Source: Catenibacterium mitsuokai (GTDB lineage Bacteria; Bacillota_I; Bacilli_A; Erysipelotrichales; Coprobacillaceae). From it: 64,000 nucleotides of DNA. The stretch lies in NCBI RefSeq assembly GCF_025148785.1, contig NZ_CP102271.1, positions 1,667,972 to 1,731,971 on the forward strand, given 5' to 3'. Under the pieces are notes generated by a model that saw nothing but the letters and a program-made list of their open reading frames with translations, was not told where the DNA came from and searched no databases. The translations under genes were made by a program, and so were the position numbers. How positions within the stretch are numbered: position 1 is the first letter of the stretch; every line of letters begins with the position of its first letter. This document shows positions 28,566 to 37,798 of this stretch, one piece after another.

Positions 28566-29269
28566 CACTCCATCTTTTCTATTTTATAACCGACACCCCA
28601 GACAGCCTTTAAGTATTCAGGGTGTTTAGGATTGGCTTCAATCTTTTCTCTGAGTCTTCTTACATGAACCATGATTGTTTCTGTATTAATGGCTGTTTCT
28701 TCCCAGATAGATTCATAGATTTCTTCTGCAGAATACACCTTACCAGGATAACTCATTAATAGTTCTAATATCTGGAATTCTTTCTTAGTGAGTCTAACAG
28801 AACGTCCATTCACAAAGACTTCTTTAGTCTCCTGGTCTAATACTAAGCCTCCTACAATAAGTTGATTGTTTGGCTTTTGTATATTTCCCTTTAAATTTAA
28901 GATCTGTTCATAGCGTCTTAAATTAGAATTAACCCTTGCAATGAGTTCCATAGGTTCAAAAGGTTTAGTGATATAATCATCTGCCCCTAGATTAAGTCCT
29001 GTAATCTTATCAATATCTTCTGTCTTAGCCGTTAAGAAGATCACAGGGATATCTGATACTTCACGAAGCTTCATTGTCATAGTGAGTCCATCCATAACAG
29101 GCATCATAATATCTACAATAGCTAAATGAATATCGTTATGTTTAAGGGCTTCAAGCCCTTCTTTTCCATTCTCCGCTTCAATGACTTCATAATTCTGGCT
29201 CTTTAAAAAGATCTTAACTGTTTCTCTAATACCTAACTCGTCTTCTACAAGTAATAGTGTATGTTTCAT
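28565..29269 (-). CDS. OmpR-family response regulator
   Basis: A 234-residue two-domain regulator. The receiver has DE near residues 9-10, the phospho-acceptor Asp in VDIMMPVMDG (about 53) and Lys in TKPFEP. The C-terminal winged helix ends HVRRLREKIEANPKHPEYLKAVWGVGYKIE. It partners the kinase downstream (overlapping TGATG). GGGGAG precedes the ATG, 24 bases after a 27-codon membrane peptide gene. Confidence 0.95.
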   Translation of the reverse strand: MKHTLLLVEDELGIRETVKIFLKSQNYEVIEAENGKEGLEALKHNDIHLAIVDIMMPVMDGLTMTMKLREVSDIPVIFLTAKTEDIDKITGLNLGADDYITKPFEPMELIARVNSNLRRYEQILNLKGNIQKPNNQLIVGGLVLDQETKEVFVNGRSVRLTKKEFQILELLMSYPGKVYSAEEIYESIWEETAINTETIMVHVRRLREKIEANPKHPEYLKAVWGVGYKIEKME

Positions 29270-29293
29270 TAACTTAACTCCCCTTCTTCATAA

Positions 29294-29377
29294 TCAGCGC
29301 GTCAATGTACTTAAATAAGCGATAATGCTGATCATAATAACAGGAAATAATAATGTGAACATAAATGTTTCAAACAT
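29294..29377 (-). CDS. Predicted 27-residue membrane peptide upstream of a two-component system
   Basis: A short open reading frame with an ATG six bases after a strong AAGGAGGG. The product reads MFETFMFTLLFPVIM ISIIAYLSTLTR: almost one continuous membrane helix with a short basic end. It lies 24 bases before the response regulator and likely heads that transcript. Small membrane peptides next to sensor kinases often tune the kinase, but I recognise no family here. Coding status rests on the ribosome-binding site, position and composition only. Confidence 0.6.
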   Translation of the reverse strand: MFETFMFTLLFPVIMISIIAYLSTLTR

Positions 29378-29450
29378 ATGTATCCCTCCTTCGCTTATAA
29401 GTATAGTGACTAAAAATAAAAAGATTCGTGATGAAATTCTTAAATAATTC

Positions 29451-29477
29451 TAAAGAAAAAACCTCCGAGGAGGTTTT
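29451..29477 (-). terminator. Terminator of smc-ftsY-ylxM-ffh
   Basis: Minus-strand AAAACCTCC / GGAGGTTTT stem then TTTTTTCTTT, overlapping the ffh stop codon. Confidence 0.88.
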
Positions 29478-30867
29478 ATTTCTTCTTTTTCTTATGTCTT
29501 GTCTTTTTACGATAAGGATTGAACTGCTGCTGATTCTTCATTGGTCTTTGTGTTGGCATACCAGTTGTAGGATCAATGTTGCCTAGCTGCTTCATGACCT
29601 TACGTGACTGTTCAAACTGTTTTAATAGCTTATTAACTTCAGTCACAGGTTGACCACAACCCTTTGCAATTCTTTCTTTACGTGATGAATTAATCATATC
29701 AGGATTTGCACGTTCCGCTTTAGTCATAGAATAAATGATTGATTCAGTCATCTTCATTTTAGCAGCGGCATCATCATCATTTAAATTAGGAATCTTAGGC
29801 ATTCCTGGAATCATCTTCAATAAACCAGATAAAGGTCCCATCTTCTGAAGTTTCTTCATCTGATCAAGCATATCATCTAATCCAAAAGTACCAGCCTTCA
29901 TCTTATTGAAAGCTTTCATACTTTCTTTTTCATCATAGACATCCTGTACCTTTTCTACAAGAGAAACAACATCCCCCATACCAAGGATACGATCTGCCAT
30001 ACGGTCAGGATAGAAATAATCGATTTCGTCTAATTTTTCACCTGTACCGATATATTTAATAGGGACGTGAGTGACATGTCTAATAGAGAGGGCACCCCCA
30101 CCACGCGCGTCACCATCTAACTTAGTTAAAACGGCACCAGTGATTCCTAGTCTTTCATTGAATGTTGAAGCAACATTCACGATTTCCTGACCAGCTAATG
30201 AGTCAACAACTAAAAGGATTTCATCAGGATGGGCAATTTCTTTAACGTTTGCAAGCTCCTGCATCAACTTTTCATCAATCTGTAAACGACCAGCGGTATC
30301 GATGATTACTACATCGTTGTGATCATCACGCGCTTTAGCTAAAGCTTCAGTTACGATTGTTTCTACCGGTGTATCAGTGCCTTTAGAGAATACTGGAATA
30401 TTAAGCTGTGCACCTAATGTCTTTAACTGATCAATGGCAGCAGGACGATAAATATCGCCAGCAACCAATAAAGGTTTCTTGCCTTGTTTTTCAGTGATTA
30501 ATTTAGCAATCTTACCAGCCGTTGTAGTTTTACCTGAACCCTGTAAACCAACCATCATGATGATTGTAGGATCTTTAGAGTAGTCTACAGTCACCATTTC
30601 TGTACCAAGTAATGATACTAATTCATCATGAACAATCTTAACAAGAACCTGTCCTGGTTTTAATGAACCAATAACGTTCTGACCGATTGCTTTTTCTTTT
30701 GTATTTGCAATAAACTCTTTAACTACCTGGTAGTTAACATCGGCTTCAAGTAAAGCCAAACGGATTTCACGAAGCATCTCCTCCATGTTTGATTCAGTAA
30801 GAGTCGCTTGTCCTGTTACCTTTTTTAATGTCTCTTGGAGTCTATCTGATAAAGATTCAAAAGCCAT
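29476..30867 (-). CDS. ffh: Signal recognition particle protein Ffh
   Basis: 463 residues: N domain, G domain (G1 GLQGSGKTTTAGK, DTAGRL, TKLDGDARGG) and a methionine-rich M domain (about 300-440) that binds signal peptides and 4.5S-type RNA, ending in a very basic KKKKK tail. It works with FtsY to target membrane proteins. It lies 10 bases after ylxM. Confidence 0.99.
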   Translation of the reverse strand: MAFESLSDRLQETLKKVTGQATLTESNMEEMLREIRLALLEADVNYQVVKEFIANTKEKAIGQNVIGSLKPGQVLVKIVHDELVSLLGTEMVTVDYSKDPTIIMMVGLQGSGKTTTAGKIAKLITEKQGKKPLLVAGDIYRPAAIDQLKTLGAQLNIPVFSKGTDTPVETIVTEALAKARDDHNDVVIIDTAGRLQIDEKLMQELANVKEIAHPDEILLVVDSLAGQEIVNVASTFNERLGITGAVLTKLDGDARGGGALSIRHVTHVPIKYIGTGEKLDEIDYFYPDRMADRILGMGDVVSLVEKVQDVYDEKESMKAFNKMKAGTFGLDDMLDQMKKLQKMGPLSGLLKMIPGMPKIPNLNDDDAAAKMKMTESIIYSMTKAERANPDMINSSRKERIAKGCGQPVTEVNKLLKQFEQSRKVMKQLGNIDPTTGMPTQRPMKNQQQFNPYRKKTRHKKKKK

Positions 30868-30877
30868 AATTACCTCC

Positions 30878-31210
30878 CTAGATATTCTTCAGCATTTCAA
30901 GATATTCATCAATATCTTCATGCTTCTTATTCTTTTCTTCTTCAATCTTATTAATTAAATTAAGTCTCTTGCGATGATTTTCAAGAATATGTAATTTAGA
31001 TTCATACTTCTCTAAACTCATCACAGAACGCTTAATATTATCAAAAACAGCATTCTTAGAGACTCCTAAGTCTTCGGCTATTTCTGATAGAGACAGATCT
31101 TCCTCATAGTAAAGAGTTAGATACTGCTTCTGTTTATCTGTCAACAATTCTCTATAACAATCCATCAAGAGGATGACTTGTTCTTTCTTTTTTAATTCTT
31201 CATCCATCAT
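30878..31210 (-). CDS. ylxM: SRP-associated helix-turn-helix protein YlxM
   Basis: 110 residues with a sigma-4-like helix-turn-helix (LTLYYEEDLSLSEIAEDLGVSKNAVFDNIKR, about 33-63), followed by a coiled segment. YlxM/UPF0122 always sits next to ffh in Firmicutes and modulates SRP GTPase activity. Gap of 1 base to ftsY and 10 bases to ffh. Confidence 0.93.
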   Translation of the reverse strand: MMDEELKKKEQVILLMDCYRELLTDKQKQYLTLYYEEDLSLSEIAEDLGVSKNAVFDNIKRSVMSLEKYESKLHILENHRKRLNLINKIEEEKNKKHEDIDEYLEMLKNI

Positions 31211-31211
31211 C

Positions 31212-32192
31212 TTACTCCATTAGATCATTACATAAACCATAAATATACTGTTCAAGATCAAATTCCTGTAAATCATCAATCTTTTCACCTAAACCAATAA
31301 ATTTAACAGGGATATTGAGCATATCCTTAATTGAAAGAATAATACCACCCTTGGCAGTACCATCCATCTTAGTAAGGACAATACCAGTAATATCTGTAAT
31401 CTTAGAGAATTCGACAGCCTGTGAAATACCATTCTGACCTGTTGTTGCATCTACAACAAGTAATGTTTCCTGAGGTCCTTCTGGCACAACTCTCTTGATG
31501 ATACGATTCATCTTTTCAAGTTCCTTCATTAAGTTTACTTTATTCTGTAAACGTCCTGCTGTATCACAGATAAGTACATCATAACCGCCTTCTTTTGCCT
31601 GTTCAAGCGCATCAAATATTACTGAAGAAGGATCTCCCCCTTCTTTACCCTTGACACAAGGAATATTTAAACGATTTGCCCATTCAGCAAGCTGTTCAAT
31701 GGCACCAGCTCTAAATGTATCACCGGCAGCCACCATAACCTTCTTGCCTTCTTCATGCATGATCTTATTGGCAAGCTTCGCAATAGTAGTTGTTTTACCT
31801 GCTCCATTGACACCAACCATCAAGATAACTGTTAAATCATTTTCTGCATAGTTGATCTTAGTTGTCATATATGAATCATTGGCATAGATGACAAACATCT
31901 TATCAACGATAATATCATTAATCGCATGAGGATCCTTGATATTTTCAAGACGTACTTCCTTCTTGATTTCATCCACAATCTTCATAACCATGTTGACACC
32001 AACATCACTCATGATCAGGATATTTTCTAACTCATCAAAATATTCATCGTTGATTTCACGATATCTTGCGGCTAACGCATTAATTTTAGATGAGAAAGAA
32101 GCAGATGATTTATCAAGACCAGCAACATACTTCTCATTCTGCTTTGTAGATTTTCCTACAAATGTTTCTTTAATCTTTTGAAAAAATCCCAT
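31212..32192 (-). CDS. ftsY: SRP receptor FtsY
   Basis: 326 residues: a short charged N-terminus without the long acidic A domain of E. coli, an N domain and a G domain with GVNGAGKTTTIAKLA, DTAGRLQN, TKMDGTAKGG and the C-terminal GLGEKIDDLQEFD. It is the receptor for the Ffh complex at the membrane. Located 11 bases after smc. Confidence 0.98.
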   Translation of the reverse strand: MGFFQKIKETFVGKSTKQNEKYVAGLDKSSASFSSKINALAARYREINDEYFDELENILIMSDVGVNMVMKIVDEIKKEVRLENIKDPHAINDIIVDKMFVIYANDSYMTTKINYAENDLTVILMVGVNGAGKTTTIAKLANKIMHEEGKKVMVAAGDTFRAGAIEQLAEWANRLNIPCVKGKEGGDPSSVIFDALEQAKEGGYDVLICDTAGRLQNKVNLMKELEKMNRIIKRVVPEGPQETLLVVDATTGQNGISQAVEFSKITDITGIVLTKMDGTAKGGIILSIKDMLNIPVKFIGLGEKIDDLQEFDLEQYIYGLCNDLME

Positions 32193-32203
32193 AATGCATC
32201 CTC

Positions 32204-35140
32204 CTAACTGCTTGCATATTCAGTCGCATCCTTAAGCTTAACACTGACAAGCTTAGTGACACCTTTTTCCTGCATTGTAGCCCCATATAATAGGTCACAT
32301 TCAGCCATAGTTCCTTCACGATGTGTAACAACAATAAATTGTGTCTCATCTGAGAAACTACGTAAATACTTCGCAAAACGCTCTACATTCGCAATATCAA
32401 GTGCGGCTTCTACTTCATCGAGAATACATAAAGGAGATGGCTTCACACTAATCATCGCAAATAAGCAGCTTAATGCGATTAATGCGTTTTCTCCTCCTGA
32501 GAAAGAATGCAGTTTTGCAGCCTTTCCAGGTGGCTGTGCTTCAATATCAATACCTGTTTCTAGAATGTTATCTGGATCAGTATATTTAAGTGAAGCATGT
32601 CCTCCGCCAAATAAATAACGGAATACATCGTTGAATGCCTTATTAATGGCTTCAAATGAAGTGCTGAACTTCTCAACCATAATAGCATCCATATCCTTAA
32701 TAGCTTTTAATAAGCTATCCTGTGCTTCTAATAATTGTGAACGCTGCGTACTTAATGTCTCATAACGTGTACTTACATCATTGTATTGTTCAATAGATTC
32801 CACATTGACATGACCAAGAGAAGCAATACGTTGTCTTAAGTCACGTACCTTATCCTTTGCCTTATCTATATCAATGGACATATCGGCTTTTTCCTGCGCA
32901 TGTTCAAATGTCATAGCATAAGCATCATTAAGTCTTAATAAGTAGTTCTGAATCTCTGTTTCTAAACGACTCTTAGCAACCTTCTTATCTGTACTCTGGC
33001 TTTCTACATCCTTTAAAGCAGCACGGTGTTCACGTAAACGACGAGACACTTCTTCATTTTCATTCACATAACCCATACGGATTGTACGTTTTGCCTGAAT
33101 TGTTTCTTTTAATTCATCACGACGTCTCTTCGCATCATTCAAACGATCAAGTAATTCATTGTTTTGAGTCCCCTTGATCACTTCATCAAGTTCTACACTC
33201 TGATGTGTGAGGTTTTCATAATCAGCCTTAGCTACTTCATACTCACTCTTCTTGTTTGTGACAACAAGTTCAAGTTTTGCGAGAGACATCTGTTTCTGCA
33301 TATAAAGCTGTCCGATTTCTCTTCCCTCATTTTCTAATGTATGCAGATCAGACTTCATCTTGTTGAGGTCTTTTTCCTGCTGATCTAATGTATGAGACAC
33401 ACGTTCTAATTCTCTTTTAGACATCATTGCGTTGTTTGTATGCTTAGATGCCCCACCTGTTAAGGAACCACCGACATTGATGATATCTCCTTCAAGGGTA
33501 ACGACACGATAACGATGATAAATAGATTTTGCGATTTCTGTCGCATGATCTAGATGATCCGCTACAATTGTATTACCTAGCTGGTTTAATACAACATCAC
33601 TGATAGACTTATCATAAGTCACAAAATCACTCATCACACCAAGATATCCTAAAGACTGTTCAGCAAGCATTTTTGCTTCTTCTCTTAATAATCTTGGTTT
33701 CATTGTATCAATAGGTAGGAATGTCGCACGTCCTGCCTTATTCTTTCTCAAGAAATAAATAGCTTCTTTTGCCTGATTATTTGTACGAGTAACAATGAAC
33801 TGTATCGCACCACCAAGGGCAGTCGCAAGTGCTGTTTCATAGGTCTCTTCTGTTTCAATCAGATCTCCTAGTGCACCACAGATACCAGATAAAGAATTCT
33901 TTGCACCTAAAATAGTACGCACACCATAGCTATAGCCGCTCTTATTTTCAATAATATCAGTTAATCTTGTCTTTTCAGTTCGAGAATTATGAATTTCAAT
34001 ATTCTTCTTTTCAATTAACGAGCGAAGATTAGACTGCTGCTTCTTATTTAAGGAATCTTTTTGAGAAAGGTCATTCTTTTCCTTTTTAACATCATTATAA
34101 CGCTTCACTCTATCGTTATATTCAATGATAGCGTCTTGAAGTATAGATTTCATACTTGCTTTCTTTGCTTCTATATCTTCCTGGCTTGTTGTTTCTAATA
34201 TATGCTTACGATTGGCATCAATTTCTACCTTCTGTGTTTCAAGGCTGCTTACTTCATTCATCGCCTCTAATAGCTTTTCCTGAAGTTCATTGACTTCCTG
34301 ATCGAGTGCATACATCTTCTTTTCAAGTTCTTCACTCTGTTTTTCATCAAGAATAACAGCACCATCATTGGTAATACGTTCATTTTCTAGGTCTTCTAAC
34401 TCTTTATTTAAAGTCTTTAATTCTTCAGAAAGAGTACTGATTTCCTTAACAAGTACTGAAACTTCTACTTCCTGAAGTTCTTCTTTGAACTCTAAATAAG
34501 TTTCAGCCTTTTCTTTTTGTCTTTTCAATGGTCCTATCTGTCGTTCTAATTCACTACAGATATCCTGAACACGGTCTAAATTGTCTGTGGTACGTTCAAG
34601 TTTTCTGACTGTTTCAATCTTACGTTTCTTATATTTCGCAACACCTGCCGCTTCTTCAAACATCGCACGTCGATCTTCAGGTTTGCTTTTTACAAACTCA
34701 TTGATATTATTCTGAGAAATAATAGATAAAGAATCTCTTCCTAGACCCGTATCCATAATTAAATCAGTAATATCCTTTAAACGGCACTGTTCTCTATTTA
34801 ATAAGAACTCAGAATCACCTGTACGATAAAGACGACGTGTAATTTCCACTTCAGTAGAATCAAAATCAAGGAAATGATCTTCATTATTAAAGACAAGTGT
34901 CACTTCTGCTTCACCCTGTGCTTTACGATCTTCACTTCCTGAGAAAATGACATCGGTCATTGTTTCTCCACGCATCGCCTTGGCAGACTTTTCTCCTAAT
35001 ACCCAGCGGATGGCATCAGTAATATTTGATTTACCGCATCCATTAGGCCCTACTATTCCAGTAATACCCGGCATGAATTCAACTACACTTTTATCCGCAA
35101 AGGATTTAAAACCATGAAGTTCAATTCGTTTTAAATACAT
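32204..35140 (-). CDS. smc: Chromosome segregation ATPase SMC, short-armed
   Basis: 978 residues, complete at both ends: Walker A GPNGCGKSN (32-40), Q-loop region, first coiled arm (about 170-395), hinge (about 400-565, containing GALGDLIET and GGSLTGGA), second arm (565-830), signature SFSGGENALIAL (879-890) and Walker B PLCILDEVEAALD (903-915). Typical bacterial SMC is about 1150-1200 residues. The shortfall is about 100 residues on each arm, symmetric about the hinge, so the protein is compact rather than truncated. It condenses and segregates DNA with ScpAB, which are not in this window. It follows xpt by 11 bases. Confidence 0.97.
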   Translation of the reverse strand: MYLKRIELHGFKSFADKSVVEFMPGITGIVGPNGCGKSNITDAIRWVLGEKSAKAMRGETMTDVIFSGSEDRKAQGEAEVTLVFNNEDHFLDFDSTEVEITRRLYRTGDSEFLLNREQCRLKDITDLIMDTGLGRDSLSIISQNNINEFVKSKPEDRRAMFEEAAGVAKYKKRKIETVRKLERTTDNLDRVQDICSELERQIGPLKRQKEKAETYLEFKEELQEVEVSVLVKEISTLSEELKTLNKELEDLENERITNDGAVILDEKQSEELEKKMYALDQEVNELQEKLLEAMNEVSSLETQKVEIDANRKHILETTSQEDIEAKKASMKSILQDAIIEYNDRVKRYNDVKKEKNDLSQKDSLNKKQQSNLRSLIEKKNIEIHNSRTEKTRLTDIIENKSGYSYGVRTILGAKNSLSGICGALGDLIETEETYETALATALGGAIQFIVTRTNNQAKEAIYFLRKNKAGRATFLPIDTMKPRLLREEAKMLAEQSLGYLGVMSDFVTYDKSISDVVLNQLGNTIVADHLDHATEIAKSIYHRYRVVTLEGDIINVGGSLTGGASKHTNNAMMSKRELERVSHTLDQQEKDLNKMKSDLHTLENEGREIGQLYMQKQMSLAKLELVVTNKKSEYEVAKADYENLTHQSVELDEVIKGTQNNELLDRLNDAKRRRDELKETIQAKRTIRMGYVNENEEVSRRLREHRAALKDVESQSTDKKVAKSRLETEIQNYLLRLNDAYAMTFEHAQEKADMSIDIDKAKDKVRDLRQRIASLGHVNVESIEQYNDVSTRYETLSTQRSQLLEAQDSLLKAIKDMDAIMVEKFSTSFEAINKAFNDVFRYLFGGGHASLKYTDPDNILETGIDIEAQPPGKAAKLHSFSGGENALIALSCLFAMISVKPSPLCILDEVEAALDIANVERFAKYLRSFSDETQFIVVTHREGTMAECDLLYGATMQEKGVTKLVSVKLKDATEYASS

Positions 35141-35151
35141 GTTATTCCTCT

Positions 35152-35724
35152 CTAATCTAAAATAACTTTGCCGTTTTCAAAGCCCTTGACGATTGCAAGA
35201 GACTGTACTTCATATCCAGCTTCTTCAATTCTATGTCTTCCCTGCTGGAAGCCTTTTTCAACGACAATACCAATACCTTCTACTGTTGCACCTGCCTGAT
35301 GGCATAAATCAATCATACCCATAACAGCTTCACCATTAGCTAAGAAATCATCTATAATTAACACATGATCTTCTGGACTTAAATATTTCTTAGAAATCTG
35401 TCCAATATAATCCTTATTCTTAGTATAAGAATGAATTTCTGTTGTATAGAAATCATTGTCAGTAATTGAAGAAGAACCCTTCTTTGTAAATACTACATGA
35501 CAATTATTGAATTTCTGTGCAACGACAACAGCTAAACCAATACCACTTGCTTCGATAGTGACAATCTTGTTGATTGGTTTATTTTTATATCTTTCATAGA
35601 ATTCATCTGCAATCTTATTAAATAACTCTACATCAATCTGATGATTTAAAAAGCTATCTACTCTTAATACATTTTCATTAATAACATATCCGTCTTCTAA
35701 AATCTTCTTCTTTAATTCTTCCAT
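35152..35724 (-). CDS. xpt: Xanthine phosphoribosyltransferase
   Basis: 190 residues from the ATG at 35724. The PRPP-binding loop is VLIIDDFLANGEAVMG, and the N-terminal ILEDGYVINENVLRVDSFLNHQID is the Xpt signature. It salvages xanthine to XMP. It overlaps or abuts the end of the upstream histidine kinase gene and leads into smc, so purine salvage is co-transcribed here with regulation and segregation genes. No purine riboswitch is evident because the gene lies inside an operon. Confidence 0.95.
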   Translation of the reverse strand: MEELKKKILEDGYVINENVLRVDSFLNHQIDVELFNKIADEFYERYKNKPINKIVTIEASGIGLAVVVAQKFNNCHVVFTKKGSSSITDNDFYTTEIHSYTKNKDYIGQISKKYLSPEDHVLIIDDFLANGEAVMGMIDLCHQAGATVEGIGIVVEKGFQQGRHRIEEAGYEVQSLAIVKGFENGKVILD

Positions 35725-35729
35725 CTTCA

Positions 35730-37103
35730 CTAATCCTTTTTCTTTTTTGTGAGTCCTGTAAACATCTCATATGGGATATAAACAGTAAATACAGAACCAA
35801 CATCTTCTTGTGATTCTACATCTATTTTATAGTGATGTAAATCAATAATCCTTTTTACTATTGATAAACCAAGTCCATTTCCTTCAATTGTACGTGATTT
35901 ATCCTGTCTATAGAATCTTTCAAAGATATGAGAAATGGCATCCTGACTCATTCCCACACCCGTATCTTCAAATCTTACCTGTAGTTCAGTTGGTGTTCTT
36001 CTCACTTCCACTGTTACTACACCATGCTCATTTGTATACTTGATTGCATTACTTAATAAATTGATCCATACCTGTTCCATACGGCTTTCATCCGCTTCAA
36101 TGATGAATTCCTTTTTAGGATGAATGAATTCTATTTCAATATCCTTACTCAATGCCGCATTATCTTCCATCTCAATAACACGATTGAGCTGTTCAATAAG
36201 TGGAAACTCTGTCTTATCCAGTGCTGTATCTTCTCCATCTAATAAAGTAAGCTGCAGCATATTCTTAGATAAATGAGATAAACGATTTGAATTGAACAAT
36301 ATAATATCTGCATATTTTTTTCTTTGTTCATCTGTCAGATTCTCATTCTTTAATATTGTCGCAAATCCACTAATAGCCGTTAAAGGCGTCTGGAACTCAT
36401 GAGATACATCCGATATAAATTGTTGTCGGATTGTTTCCTGCTTAGCGAGTCTGACTGCCATTTGATTGAAGGAAGCATACAATGAGGATATTTCATCCTT
36501 TCCTTCATAATTGACACGCACCTTATAATTCCCTTTCGCAAGCTCATCAGTGACCCTTGTGAGACGTGAGATTGGTTTCACAATAATATCTGCAACAATC
36601 AGGAAGACAATACTTCCTGTCATCATAAAGATGATAGCTGCACTCGTATAAGACTTCATAAAGATATCTTTTGTAGCAGAAAAATCCTTCTGAACTGTAA
36701 TCACATATGTTTGATTATCAATCTTAAATGCTTTTGCATATTGCGAAATAATTCCTTCACTACGTAATGACTTATCTTTTGAAGTCGCAAGTGTCTTTAA
36801 TTCATCATCTTTAAGTATAAGTTTCTTATTAACATGTCCATAGCTTTTTGTCTGTCCTTCACATGTGACAGTAAAAGACATTTCTGATGTTTCTGAATAA
36901 TCCGCTAAAATCTTATCCTGATCCTTGTCATTAATTAACTTGATCAAATCTGCAATATGATTGGAAGAGTGTTCTAATTCTTCTAAAGCCAATTGATCAG
37001 AATCACGGTTATATGATTTTATTGTAAAAAAGCAACAGATAGAAAAACTTAATAAAGACGTTAATAAAAAGCCAATTACAAGTTTACTATAAATAGACTT
37101 CAT
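35730..37103 (-). CDS. Sensor histidine kinase (PhoR/ResE type)
   Basis: 457 residues: two membrane helices (about 7-29 and 152-172) enclosing an extracytoplasmic sensor domain of about 120 residues, a HAMP domain (KPISRLTRVTDELAKGNYKV), H-box FISDVSHEFQTPLTAISGF, N-box NLLSNAIKYT, and G-box VGMSQDAI plus GLGLSIVKRI. Its start overlaps the regulator stop. The signal is unknown. The canonical catalytic residues are all present. Confidence 0.94.
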   Translation of the reverse strand: MKSIYSKLVIGFLLTSLLSFSICCFFTIKSYNRDSDQLALEELEHSSNHIADLIKLINDKDQDKILADYSETSEMSFTVTCEGQTKSYGHVNKKLILKDDELKTLATSKDKSLRSEGIISQYAKAFKIDNQTYVITVQKDFSATKDIFMKSYTSAAIIFMMTGSIVFLIVADIIVKPISRLTRVTDELAKGNYKVRVNYEGKDEISSLYASFNQMAVRLAKQETIRQQFISDVSHEFQTPLTAISGFATILKNENLTDEQRKKYADIILFNSNRLSHLSKNMLQLTLLDGEDTALDKTEFPLIEQLNRVIEMEDNAALSKDIEIEFIHPKKEFIIEADESRMEQVWINLLSNAIKYTNEHGVVTVEVRRTPTELQVRFEDTGVGMSQDAISHIFERFYRQDKSRTIEGNGLGLSIVKRIIDLHHYKIDVESQEDVGSVFTVYIPYEMFTGLTKKKKD

Positions 37104-37774
37104 TACTCAACCTCTATTTTATAACCTAAACCACGTACTGTCACAACTTTGAATCCTGGAAGATGACCAAGATTCTCACGAATACGCTTAATGTGAACAT
37201 CTACTGTACGATCAAAACCGTCATAATCCATCCCCCAGATTTTTTCAATAAGCTGTTCTCTTGTAAAAATCTGATTAGGATTCTTAGCGAGTTCAAATGC
37301 CAATTCAAACTGTTTTAAAGGAAGATGAATGACCTGCTCTTGATAACGTACTTCATATTTATCACCATCAAAGATCACATCACCAATCTTCACCACATTT
37401 GAAGAATTAATACTATAACGTTTTAAGATTGTTTTAACACGCGCCATTAATTCATCAGGGTCAAAAGGCTTAGTGACATAGTCATCAATACCTAAAGAGA
37501 ATCCTCTTAGTTTATCCTTTGATTGAGATTTAGCTGTCAACATAATGACTGGAAATTCACGATACTGTCTCATCTGTTCGACAAGTTCAAAGCCATCCAT
37601 TCCTGGCATCATAATATCTACAACAGCCAAATCAATATATTGGTTTTCTACTATATCCAATGCTTCTTCAGCATTCGCCGCTTCAATTGTATCAAAACCT
37701 GCTTTATCGAGATAGAAACGCACTAATTCTCTAATATGCATTTCATCATCTACAACCATGATTTTAGATTTCAT
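37103..37774 (-). CDS. OmpR/PhoB-family response regulator
   Basis: 223 residues: receiver with DDE at 9-11, acceptor Asp in VDIMMPGMDG, Lys in TKPFDP, and a C-terminal winged helix (FTREQLIEKIWGMDYDGFDRTVDVHIKRIRENLG). It partners the kinase encoded immediately downstream. It lies 24 bases after nrnA, with GAGGTG as ribosome-binding site. Confidence 0.95.
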   Translation of the reverse strand: MKSKIMVVDDEMHIRELVRFYLDKAGFDTIEAANAEEALDIVENQYIDLAVVDIMMPGMDGFELVEQMRQYREFPVIMLTAKSQSKDKLRGFSLGIDDYVTKPFDPDELMARVKTILKRYSINSSNVVKIGDVIFDGDKYEVRYQEQVIHLPLKQFELAFELAKNPNQIFTREQLIEKIWGMDYDGFDRTVDVHIKRIRENLGHLPGFKVVTVRGLGYKIEVE

Positions 37775-37798
37775 CTTATTTCACCTCATTTATTCTCA

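Noticed and set aside
32204-35140. smc considered as a truncated gene because of its 978-residue length
   Set aside because: Walker A, hinge, signature and Walker B are all present in order, and the loss is symmetric, so truncation is not supported.
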